From Propionibacteriaceae bacterium (GTDB lineage: Bacteria; Actinomycetota; Actinomycetes; Propionibacteriales; Propionibacteriaceae): a DNA stretch of 13,416 nucleotides. The notes under the pieces were generated by a model, which ran no database searches, was not told where the DNA came from, and worked only from the letters and a program-made list of their open reading frames with translations. Both the position numbers and the translations under genes were made by a program. Shown one piece after another: positions 1-5,859 of this stretch. The stretch lies in NCBI GenBank assembly GCA_031254155.1, contig JAIRVA010000279.1, positions 1 to 13,416 of the forward strand. The letters run 5' to 3'. Position 1 is the first letter of the stretch; every line of letters begins with the position of its first letter.

Positions 1-719
1 TTGAGTAAGGTTGCGGTTTTCAACCACAAGTCGGCTTCGTGGGTTCGCCCTGCGTCGATGAGTTCTCCTGCTAGGGTGGCTAGGTCGAATTCTCGTGGCC
101 CGATGCGGCAAGCCTCCCAGTCCAGCAAGGTGAGATGTCGCCCGACTATTACGTTGGACAGACCTAGGGAGCCGTGTATGGGGACGGCCATGGGCGGGGT
201 TGCGGCAGCGGTCGCGGTGGTAATCCGGTTGGCAAGGTTCGGATCATTCCGATTGAGTGTCTCTGTGAGGATGCCTGTCAAGTCGGGCCTTGTCGAGAAC
301 AGGTGCGTGCCGTCATGTTGTGGCCAGACTTCGACCGGTAGGTGGTCCATGGCGGCAAGACACTCGGTCATTTCGGTAAGTGCTTCAGTGAGTGGCGTGT
401 CTGATAGTGGTGTGCCTGCGACGTGGGAGGTGACGAGGTAGGGTGTCCCATCGTTTAGGCAACCCTGGGTGAGCAGTTGGGGGCCTAATTCGGTTCCCTG
501 TAGTGTGTTAAGGGCGTGAGCTTCGATGCCGATCCCAGCGAACGGACTGTCCTGCTGCTGGATTTTGAGCCAGTATTGTCGGCCCTTCTCGTCCCAAATG
601 ATTATTGACTTGTGTTGTTGCGGATGTCCCCAAGTTTCGTGGCGCGTGACAATGACACTCTCATCCCTGAGTGCCTGTGCCACCTCGACAGGTAGCAGAG
701 GACTGCTATCGGTGTGCAT
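1..719 (-). CDS. APH/choline-kinase-fold phosphotransferase-like protein (partial, probable pseudokinase)
   Basis: The ATG at 719-717 opens a frame that runs off the left edge (239 codons visible), so the C-terminus is missing. The fold is that of the aminoglycoside phosphotransferase family: a Lys in the strand GRQYWLKIQ, the Brenner-like loop PIHGSLGLSNVIV (H182 to N189), then LLDWEACRIGPREFDLA with D200 as the Mg-binding residue. The family consensus is HGDLxxxN; here the catalytic Asp is Ser184, while His182, Asn189 and Asp200 remain. This suggests weak or lost kinase activity, perhaps a binding or scaffold role. Its start overlaps the end of the ATP-grasp gene by 14 nt, so the two are translationally coupled. 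APH-like proteins are known in other RiPP pathways (thioamitides, class V lanthipeptides), so a role in peptide maturation or binding is a fair inference. The family call is firm; the role is not. The low GC matches the two genes upstream. Confidence 0.8.
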   Translation of the reverse strand, partial: MHTDSSPLLPVEVAQALRDESVIVTRHETWGHPQQHKSIIIWDEKGRQYWLKIQQQDSPFAGIGIEAHALNTLQGTELGPQLLTQGCLNDGTPYLVTSHVAGTPLSDTPLTEALTEMTECLAAMDHLPVEVWPQHDGTHLFSTRPDLTGILTETLNRNDPNLANRITTATAAATPPMAVPIHGSLGLSNVIVGRHLTLLDWEACRIGPREFDLATLAGELIDAGRTHEADLWLKTATLL

Positions 720-1701
720 TGTGATCCGCTAGTTCTTTGGCGAGTGCTTGTCCGATGGGTAGGCCTGCTTCTTCTTCGAGCCAGCCCCATTGGCCGTTCG
801 GGTTAGTCTCCAAATACACCCACCGGTCGTCGTTTGTGATGGCGAAGTCGGATGCGGAAAATCTCAGCCCAAAATGTTGGTGTAGGGCTTGGAGTCCGGT
901 ATGGACGACTGGTGGCACGTCGATTCGGGTATGGGGTACGTGGGGTTCTTGGTAGTGTCGCCAGTCGAGTGCGGTGTCTTCGGCGGTTTGTGAGTCGATT
1001 CGGCACCCGAAGGCCTGATCTCCGACCATGATGACGCGGGCGTCAGCGGCCTTGTTAACTCGTTCCTGATAAATCGCTGGTGCTGCCGCCAATTGACTGT
1101 CAGTCACACTGGATGGGTCAAATGGCTGGGTGAACACCATGTATTGGTGTTCCCGATTCGGCACCAATGGCGTGCCGGGGGAAACCACCTTGGTGATGTG
1201 GTTCCCCTTGGCGGTGAACCGTCGGATCTCCACTGGATCATCGGAACACAAAGTCATTGGTATGACCATCCCGAACTTGCGGGCGAGCACCAGTTGTAAC
1301 AGCTTCGGTCGGGCTGCTCGTAAGCCTAACGGATGATTGACCCAACAGACATGATCAAGAAAAGATAGGTTGTCGAGAAGGTGGGTACGCTGCTCGCGAA
1401 CGTACTGATCTAACAGTTCGTCTCCACTGCCTTCGTTGGAGCCGCCGGGGTTAACTACCTGACGCCGATTCCACACGGAGCGAATGTCGTTGCCGGTGCC
1501 TTCCCATCCGCTGTCCGTGACTAAGCGCACAAGACAGTTCCCGTCGTCTTGGATGGTGTATGACACGCGGCATCGTTCACCGAGCTGGTCGGTGATGAGC
1601 CATTCCCATCGTTGCCCCAGCGCGTCGAGATGGCGTGTGACCATGCCGACGTGCGGGTCGCCGGTGTGGGAGAGGATCAGGACGATTCCAGGTGTCGGCA
1701 A
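706..1701 (-). CDS. ATP-grasp peptide ligase, MvdD/TgmB-like (graspetide maturase)
   Basis: A 331-residue protein, the usual length for ATP-grasp RiPP maturases. Enzymes of this family use ATP to join Ser/Thr/Lys side chains of a precursor peptide to Asp/Glu side chains, forming omega-ester or amide rings. Visible hallmarks: an N-terminal pre-ATP-grasp strand (LILSHTGDPHV, 8-18), WNRR at 77-80 (compare WYRR in MvdD), NHPLGLRAARPKLLQL (122-137), the ATP-site lysine in ITKVV (K171), YQERV (211-215), ARVIMVG (221-227), D285, and the metal-binding LETNPNGQW (297-305, E298 and N300). The start is a TTG one base after the stop of the short peptide gene; no ATG or GTG lies just upstream in frame, and no good Shine-Dalgarno sequence is seen, so translation probably depends on coupling to the peptide gene. 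The closest relatives act on RiPP precursors, which fits the neighbour. Ligation of another peptide or amino acid remains possible. Confidence 0.87.
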   Translation of the reverse strand: MPTPGIVLILSHTGDPHVGMVTRHLDALGQRWEWLITDQLGERCRVSYTIQDDGNCLVRLVTDSGWEGTGNDIRSVWNRRQVVNPGGSNEGSGDELLDQYVREQRTHLLDNLSFLDHVCWVNHPLGLRAARPKLLQLVLARKFGMVIPMTLCSDDPVEIRRFTAKGNHITKVVSPGTPLVPNREHQYMVFTQPFDPSSVTDSQLAAAPAIYQERVNKAADARVIMVGDQAFGCRIDSQTAEDTALDWRHYQEPHVPHTRIDVPPVVHTGLQALHQHFGLRFSASDFAITNDDRWVYLETNPNGQWGWLEEEAGLPIGQALAKELADHNAHR

Positions 1702-1702
1702 C

Positions 1703-1864
1703 TCAGTCGTCGGGGCCGGATTCGTGGATCGGCTTCGTGCTGGTCAGTACACATGCCGTCGTGCTGCCGTCCCGGATGTCTGGGAACTCGCGACACTCGT
1801 ACAATAACGGAACCGACTGCTCGGCTTGCCGGGCGTCTTCACGCTCAGGGGTCAAAGTGGGCAT
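1703..1864 (-). CDS. Putative graspetide-like RiPP precursor peptide (53 aa)
   Basis: A 53-residue ORF immediately upstream of the ATP-grasp ligase (TGA, one base, then the TTG start). The ATG at 1864 is chosen because AGGAAGGA stands 8 nt before it; the frame is open to an ATG at 1987 but that start has no comparable site. The first half is charged and acidic (MPTLTPEREDARQAEQ), as in a leader; the second half (32-53) is rich in the side chains these ligases join: S34, T35, T36, T41, S42, T43, K44 and S49 as donors, and D32, E48, D52, D53 as acceptors, with a donor cluster before a C-terminal acidic cluster. It also has C24 and C38. I do not see the PFFARFL leader motif of microviridins or a TgmA-type leader, so it does not belong to a precursor type I recognise. 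Position and composition support the call; chemistry is inferred. Confidence 0.6.
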   Translation of the reverse strand: MPTLTPEREDARQAEQSVPLLYECREFPDIRDGSTTACVLTSTKPIHESGPDD

Positions 1865-1989
1865 TTCCGCCGTCCTTCCTTCGCACTTGTTGCGGAATAG
1901 GTCAAGCTTACTCCCGAGCAGTCGGTAGTCTGGAGACAATAGACCTGCGGCGAGACCTATCGGATCACTGTAGACCAGAAGGAGCATTC
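1865..1989. promoter_or_regulatory. Divergent intergenic region with AGACC repeats
   Basis: These 125 nt separate the divergent starts of the precursor gene (minus) and the 69-aa small protein (plus), so they should hold promoters for both. AGACCT occurs at 1941-1946 and 1953-1958, a 12-nt period, with a related AGACCA at 1972-1977; on the minus strand this reads AGGTCT-6-AGGTCT. Such direct repeats could be an activator or repressor site. I could not find a convincing -35/-10 pair on either strand. Shine-Dalgarno sites are clear at both ends (AGGAAGGA for minus, GAAGGAG for plus). Confidence 0.35.
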
Positions 1990-2199
1990 ATGGCCGACAA
2001 TACTGCCCAAGCCCGCAAGAGTGTGGACGGACACCGTAGGGCGATCCAAGACCACATCGGCAAGTACAAGCGATACACCCAAGATTATGAGAAACGTGGT
2101 GCTCTGCGCACCATTGAGGGGGCTCAAGGCCACATCCGCAGCCTGCGTAACGACCATCCTAGCATCGGGTCTTCTTGGGAAGACACATGGAGGCCCTAG
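1990..2199 (+). CDS. Small basic helical protein of unknown function (69 aa)
   Basis: The ATG at 1990 follows AGAAGGAG with a 5-nt spacer, one of the best ribosome-binding sites in the window; the frame is open further upstream to 1612 but that part runs antisense to the ATP-grasp and peptide genes and is not needed. The product is mostly charged and hydrophilic with long helix-favouring stretches (KSVDGHRRAIQDHIGKYKRY, then EKRGALRTIEGAQGHIRSLR), then a turn-rich tail ending GSSWEDTWRP. No signal peptide, membrane segment or cysteine is present. The heptad-like spacing of hydrophobic residues suggests a helical hairpin. I do not recognise the family. It is divergent from the peptide-ligase unit and shares its lower GC, so it may belong to the same system as a regulator, immunity or partner protein, or be an unrelated host gene. 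Its Ser/Glu/Asp/Thr tail could in principle be a second ligase substrate, but this is weak. Confidence 0.65.
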   Translation: MADNTAQARKSVDGHRRAIQDHIGKYKRYTQDYEKRGALRTIEGAQGHIRSLRNDHPSIGSSWEDTWRP

Positions 2200-2297
2200 C
2201 TGCCGCAACATCGGTATGCATCACCCTTGGTGTGCTTAACACGACTCCTGCTTGGGGAGGGCAATGTTTATGCATGATGTTGTGTGGAGTCAGATGA

Positions 2298-3440
2298 TTA
2301 CTGCCCCATCACGTGGGTCATGATGGCGACGACGGCGGCACCGCGGGCCCACTCGGTGAACGGGGCCCGCTTGATGAGCAGGGTGACGTCGCTCGCCAGC
2401 GGGTGGCGGTGGGCCCGGAACTCCGCGCGGACCACCGGTTCCCAGTCGAGGGCCAGGTCGACCCCGTCACCCGAGGCGATGATCAACTCGACGAAGGTCA
2501 GGTTGGCGATCAGGGCGAGCAGGCGGCCGTACGCGCGGGCTGCCGCCTCGACCACGGTACGGGCCACCGGGTCGCCGTCGCGGGCGAGCCCAAGGGCCTC
2601 GGCGTACGTGACCACGCGGCCGAGGCCGACGCCGACCGCCGCGCAGACCGAGCCAGAGGTGAGCATGGCTTCGGCACAGCCGCGGTGCCCGGCCCGGCAG
2701 AGCGGTCCCCACGGGTCGAGCGGGATGTGGCCGGCCACCCCGACGCCGACATCGCGGCTCGTCGTGGGCTGGCCGTGGGTGACGACGCTGTAACCGGTAC
2801 CGACACCGGTTGTCAGCAGGGCGAACGATTGCACGCCGCGCCCGTCGCCAAACCACCGTTCGGCCTCCGTCCACGCCTCGACGTCGTTGACGACGACGAC
2901 CGGCAACCCGGTCTGGTCGCCCACCAGGTCCGCGAGCGGGACGGTACCCTCCCAGCCGAGGTAGGCCGAGTCTTTCAGCGTGGCCGCGTCGTCGACGATG
3001 CCCCCGGCGGAGACCCCCACGCTCGTCAGCCGGGGGACCAGGCCGGACAGCCGGTGGACGATCTGGGCGATCACCGCCGCGACCGCGGCCGGCCGGCGAT
3101 CTGCGAGGGGCGCCACCTCCGTCGCCAGGACGTGGGCGCGCAGATCGGTCAGCACCCCGTGGACCTCGTCCGCCGTCAGTTTCACCCCGACGAAGTGCTG
3201 GGAAGAGGGATCAACGTCGAGCGGGAGCGACGGCCGTCCCAGGCCATTCTGGGCCTGGGGCCCGGTTTCGATGAGCAGACCGGCGTCGAGCAAAGGCTTG
3301 GTGACCCGGCTCAGTGTCGCCGGCGACAGGTCCAGCCGCCGGGCGATCTCGCTGCGGGGGAGGGGGCCGTGGACGAGTACCTCGACGGCGACGCGGTGGG
3401 CGGTACTCTCCAACGGCAGCCACGATTTCTGCTCGCTCAC
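2298..3440 (-). CDS. ROK-family transcriptional repressor
   Basis: A 380-residue protein with an N-terminal winged helix-turn-helix (about 16-56: HRVAVEVLVHGPLPRSEIAR, then LSPATLSRVTKPL) followed by a ROK sugar-binding domain. ROK landmarks: GVSAGGIV (142-149), VVNDVEAWTEAE (183-194, with the catalytic-type D186), the phosphate loop TTGVGTG (210-216), GHIPLDPWG (237-245) and CRAGHRGCAE (248-257). The ROK zinc motif is normally CxCGxxGCxE plus a His; here His238, C248 and C255 stay but the middle Cys is Ala250, so zinc binding may be altered. The start is GTG, with AAAGGATGAG just before it; a nearby ATG is out of frame. It is divergent from the alpha-galactosidase operon across a 220-nt region, the standard arrangement for a local repressor induced by a sugar, probably galactose, melibiose or a phosphorylated product. 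Confidence 0.92.
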   Translation of the reverse strand: MSEQKSWLPLESTAHRVAVEVLVHGPLPRSEIARRLDLSPATLSRVTKPLLDAGLLIETGPQAQNGLGRPSLPLDVDPSSQHFVGVKLTADEVHGVLTDLRAHVLATEVAPLADRRPAAVAAVIAQIVHRLSGLVPRLTSVGVSAGGIVDDAATLKDSAYLGWEGTVPLADLVGDQTGLPVVVVNDVEAWTEAERWFGDGRGVQSFALLTTGVGTGYSVVTHGQPTTSRDVGVGVAGHIPLDPWGPLCRAGHRGCAEAMLTSGSVCAAVGVGLGRVVTYAEALGLARDGDPVARTVVEAAARAYGRLLALIANLTFVELIIASGDGVDLALDWEPVVRAEFRAHRHPLASDVTLLIKRAPFTEWARGAAVVAIMTHVMGQ

Positions 3441-3588
3441 CTCATCCTTTCGTCCGGTACGGTCGACGAGATTGTTTCTCGATGCAATATTCTAACTGGG
3501 CATCCCCCTCACGCAGCCTCCACTCTAGCGGGATTTTGGCAGATTTCCGGTCGCCGCGACGGCAGTTTATCGGTTTCGTGGTCGACTA

Positions 3589-3618
3589 TTGACAGTGACT
3601 AAATAACGTGACTAAATT
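3589..3618 (+). promoter_or_regulatory. Promoter of the alpha-galactosidase operon with overlapping direct repeat
   Basis: A perfect -35 box TTGACA (3589-3594) is followed after 18 nt by TAAATT (3613-3618, 4 of 6 matches to TATAAT). GTGACTAAAT occurs twice, at 3595-3604 and 3608-3617, a 13-nt period, filling the spacer and the -10. A protein bound to this repeat would block RNA polymerase, so it is a candidate operator for the divergent ROK repressor or a global carbon regulator. The A/T-rich stretch stands out from the GC-rich flanks. Confidence 0.6.
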
Positions 3619-3622
3619 ATGT

Positions 3623-3653
3623 CTTGTCGTAGCCGCCCCTCAGCGACAAGGAG
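3623..3653 (+). promoter_or_regulatory. 5'-leader hairpin touching the alpha-galactosidase ribosome-binding site
   Basis: CTTGTCG (3623-3629) pairs exactly with CGACAAG (3644-3650) across a 14-nt loop. The right arm contains the first three bases of the Shine-Dalgarno AAGGAG (3648-3653) that serves the ATG at 3661. Folding would partly hide the site. The 7-bp stem is modest, so it may be chance. Confidence 0.35.
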
Positions 3654-3660
3654 AGCACCG

Positions 3661-5859
3661 ATGGTCTCAAGCCCAGCAGTTTGCCACTTGCGGGCCGGTG
3701 GCGTGTCCCTTGTGCTTGATCTCGCCCGGTCGCTGCCCCGGATCGTCCACTGGGGCGCCGATCTCGGCGAACTTTCGGACCCACAACTTCAGCAGTTGGT
3801 GTTGGGGTCGTACCGGCAAACTGTCGCCAACCAGCCGGACCGCACCCCCTGGGTCTCGGTCCTCCCGGAGAACTCCCAGGGCTGGGTGGGTACCCCCGGT
3901 CTGGAGGGCCACCGGGGTGGTCGGCACTTTTCGACCCAATTCGCCACGACCGGCATCCGGCGGGACACTGATCCGGACGGTACGGAGCGGGTGACGACCC
4001 AGGCCGCCGACGCGGTGGCCGGACTCGGGCTGGAACTCAGCCTGGAATTGCTCCCGTCCGGTCTCGCCCGCTTACGGGTCGGACTCACCAACCTGGCGGC
4101 CGACCCGTACACCCTGAACGGCCTGCTGCTCGCCTGGCCACTACCCCAGCAGGCCCAAGAAGTGCTTGATTTCACCGGCAAACACGGGCGGGAGCGGGCA
4201 CCACAGCGTCACCCGCTCACCCACGGGACGTACCTTCGCGAGGGCCGCCACGGCCGCACCGGCACCGACGCGACCCTCCTGCTGCTGGCCGGTGAAGCCG
4301 GGTTCGGCTTCCGGCAGGGCGCGGTCTGGGGGATCCATGCCGCCTGGTCGGGCAACCACCGGATGCTGGTCGAGCGGGGGAGCGGGACCGAGACCATCCT
4401 GGCCGGCGGCGAGCTGCTCCTCCCCGGCGAGATCGAACTCGGGCCGGGGGAGACGTATGCCAGCCCGTGGCTCTACGCGTCGTACGGCCAGGGGCTGGAC
4501 GAGTTGTCGGCCCGGTTCCACCACTTCGTCCGGGCCACCCGGCCGCCCGAGATCCGGCCGGTGACGGGCAACTGTTGGGAAGCGGTGTACTTCGACCACC
4601 GGTTGGACCGGCTGACCGAATTGGCCGACGCGTTCGCCGAGGTCGGCGTCGAGCGGTTTGTGCTCGACGACGGCTGGTTCCGGCACCGCCGGGACGATCA
4701 CGCCGGGCTGGGCGATTGGTACGTGGACGAGACGGTCTGGCCAGGTGGCCTGCACCCGCTGGTCGATCACGTCCGCGGCCTCGGCCTGGAGTTCGGGTTG
4801 TGGGTCGAGCCGGAGATGATCAACGTCGACTCCGATCTGGCGAGGGCCCATCCGGAGTGGATCCTGGCCCCCGGCGACCGCCTGCCGCTGGAGTGGCGCC
4901 ACCAGCAGGTCCTCAACGTCGGCCACCCGGCAGCCTGGTCGTACCTCTTCGAGCGGCTGGACGCGCTCATCACCGAGTACGACCTGACGTACCTCAAGTG
5001 GGACCACAACCGTGACCTGCTCGAACCCGGCAGCCAACTGACGGGGCGCGCGGGGGTCCACGCCCAAACCCTGGCGGTCTACCGGCTGATCGACGAGCTC
5101 AAGGCCGCCCATCCCCGCCTCCAGATCGAGTCCTGCTCGGCGGGCGGTGGCCGCGCTGACTTGGCCATTCTCGGCCGGACCGACCGGGTCTGGACCTCGG
5201 ACTGCACCGACGCGCACGAACGCCAGGTCATCCAGCGCTACACCGGGCTGATCATCCCGCCCGAGTTGCTGGGCGCCCACATCTCCGCCGATCCCAACCA
5301 CCAGACCTGGCGGCGGCTCACCCTCGCCATGCGCGCCGCCACGGCCATGTTCGGCGATCTCGGGGTCGAATGGAACGTCGCCCGGCTGGACGCGGACGAG
5401 CGGCGCGAACTGGCCGAGTGGATCGCCACCTATAAACAGTGGCGGCCCCTGTTGCACGGCGGGACCGTCGTCCGGTTGGATCATCCCGACCCGGCGGTCT
5501 GCGCCCACGGCGTCGTGGCCGCCGATGGCCACGCGGGGTTGTTCCTGGTCACACTCGCTGAAACATCCGTCTACGGCCCGCCCGGCTTGCTCCGGCTGGG
5601 CGGGCTCAGTCCGCACGCGTCGTACCGCCTCGAGCCGCTGCCGGCGACCCGGCGGGTGGTGGCAGCCTGGCCTGGCACCCCGCCGCCGTGGTGGGAACCG
5701 GGTCTCACCCTGAGTGGACAGGGGCTGATGCAGTACGGGTTCCAGTTGCCCGACGTACCCCCCGATACGCCGCTGCTTTTCGCCGTCACCCGCGTCGACG
5801 GTGGGCCTGGCCGGCGACCGACTTCCGACACAACCATCAACAAAGGAGAATTACCATGA
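3661..5859 (+). CDS. aga: Alpha-galactosidase, glycoside hydrolase family 36
   Basis: A cytoplasmic enzyme (732 aa, no signal peptide) that removes terminal alpha-1,6-galactose from melibiose, raffinose, stachyose and similar sugars by a retaining mechanism. The start at 3661 is chosen because AAGGAG stands 7 nt before it; an in-frame ATG at 3619 lies inside the leader hairpin region and has no such site. Layout fits GH36: N-terminal beta-sandwich (about 1-300), TIM barrel (about 300-610), C-terminal beta domain. Motifs: NCWEAVYFD (from N304), LDDGWF (D336, D337), KWDHNRD (446-452) with nucleophile D448, SCSAGGGR (491-498), and WTSDCTDAHERQ with acid/base D514. It is the first gene of the operon and its stop overlaps the start of the binding-protein gene (ATGA). 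The sugar substrate is inferred from the family; beta-L-arabinopyranosidase or alpha-N-acetylgalactosaminidase activity in GH36 is less likely. Confidence 0.95.
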   Translation: MVSSPAVCHLRAGGVSLVLDLARSLPRIVHWGADLGELSDPQLQQLVLGSYRQTVANQPDRTPWVSVLPENSQGWVGTPGLEGHRGGRHFSTQFATTGIRRDTDPDGTERVTTQAADAVAGLGLELSLELLPSGLARLRVGLTNLAADPYTLNGLLLAWPLPQQAQEVLDFTGKHGRERAPQRHPLTHGTYLREGRHGRTGTDATLLLLAGEAGFGFRQGAVWGIHAAWSGNHRMLVERGSGTETILAGGELLLPGEIELGPGETYASPWLYASYGQGLDELSARFHHFVRATRPPEIRPVTGNCWEAVYFDHRLDRLTELADAFAEVGVERFVLDDGWFRHRRDDHAGLGDWYVDETVWPGGLHPLVDHVRGLGLEFGLWVEPEMINVDSDLARAHPEWILAPGDRLPLEWRHQQVLNVGHPAAWSYLFERLDALITEYDLTYLKWDHNRDLLEPGSQLTGRAGVHAQTLAVYRLIDELKAAHPRLQIESCSAGGGRADLAILGRTDRVWTSDCTDAHERQVIQRYTGLIIPPELLGAHISADPNHQTWRRLTLAMRAATAMFGDLGVEWNVARLDADERRELAEWIATYKQWRPLLHGGTVVRLDHPDPAVCAHGVVAADGHAGLFLVTLAETSVYGPPGLLRLGGLSPHASYRLEPLPATRRVVAAWPGTPPPWWEPGLTLSGQGLMQYGFQLPDVPPDTPLLFAVTRVDGGPGRRPTSDTTINKGELP

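Noticed and set aside
1703..1987. Longer 94-aa version of the short peptide
   Set aside because: The ATG at 1987 lacks a good ribosome-binding site and would overlap the divergent gene's start region; the ATG at 1864 has AGGAAGGA at correct spacing.
1612..2199. 195-aa version of the small plus-strand protein
   Set aside because: The N-terminal 126 residues are antisense to the ATP-grasp and peptide genes; the internal ATG at 1990 has an excellent ribosome-binding site.
2200..2297. Possible terminator between the convergent small gene and ROK gene
   Set aside because: Only 4-bp stems (for example CACC/GGTG near 2219-2230) and no T-run; nothing supportable. ATGCAT occurs twice but as a chance-length word.
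2313..3602. Plus-strand open frame of 429 codons opposite the ROK gene
   Set aside because: The ROK protein on the other strand is well supported; this frame has no recognisable domain and runs through the promoter region.
3619..3660. Upstream ATG for the alpha-galactosidase
   Set aside because: It would start essentially at the -10 end of the promoter and add Arg/Ser-rich residues; the ATG at 3661 has AAGGAG.
4141..5616. Long minus-strand open frame (491 codons) opposite the alpha-galactosidase
   Set aside because: It is Pro/Gly/Arg/Val-rich with no domain and lies fully antisense to a clear GH36 gene; long shadow frames are expected at this GC.
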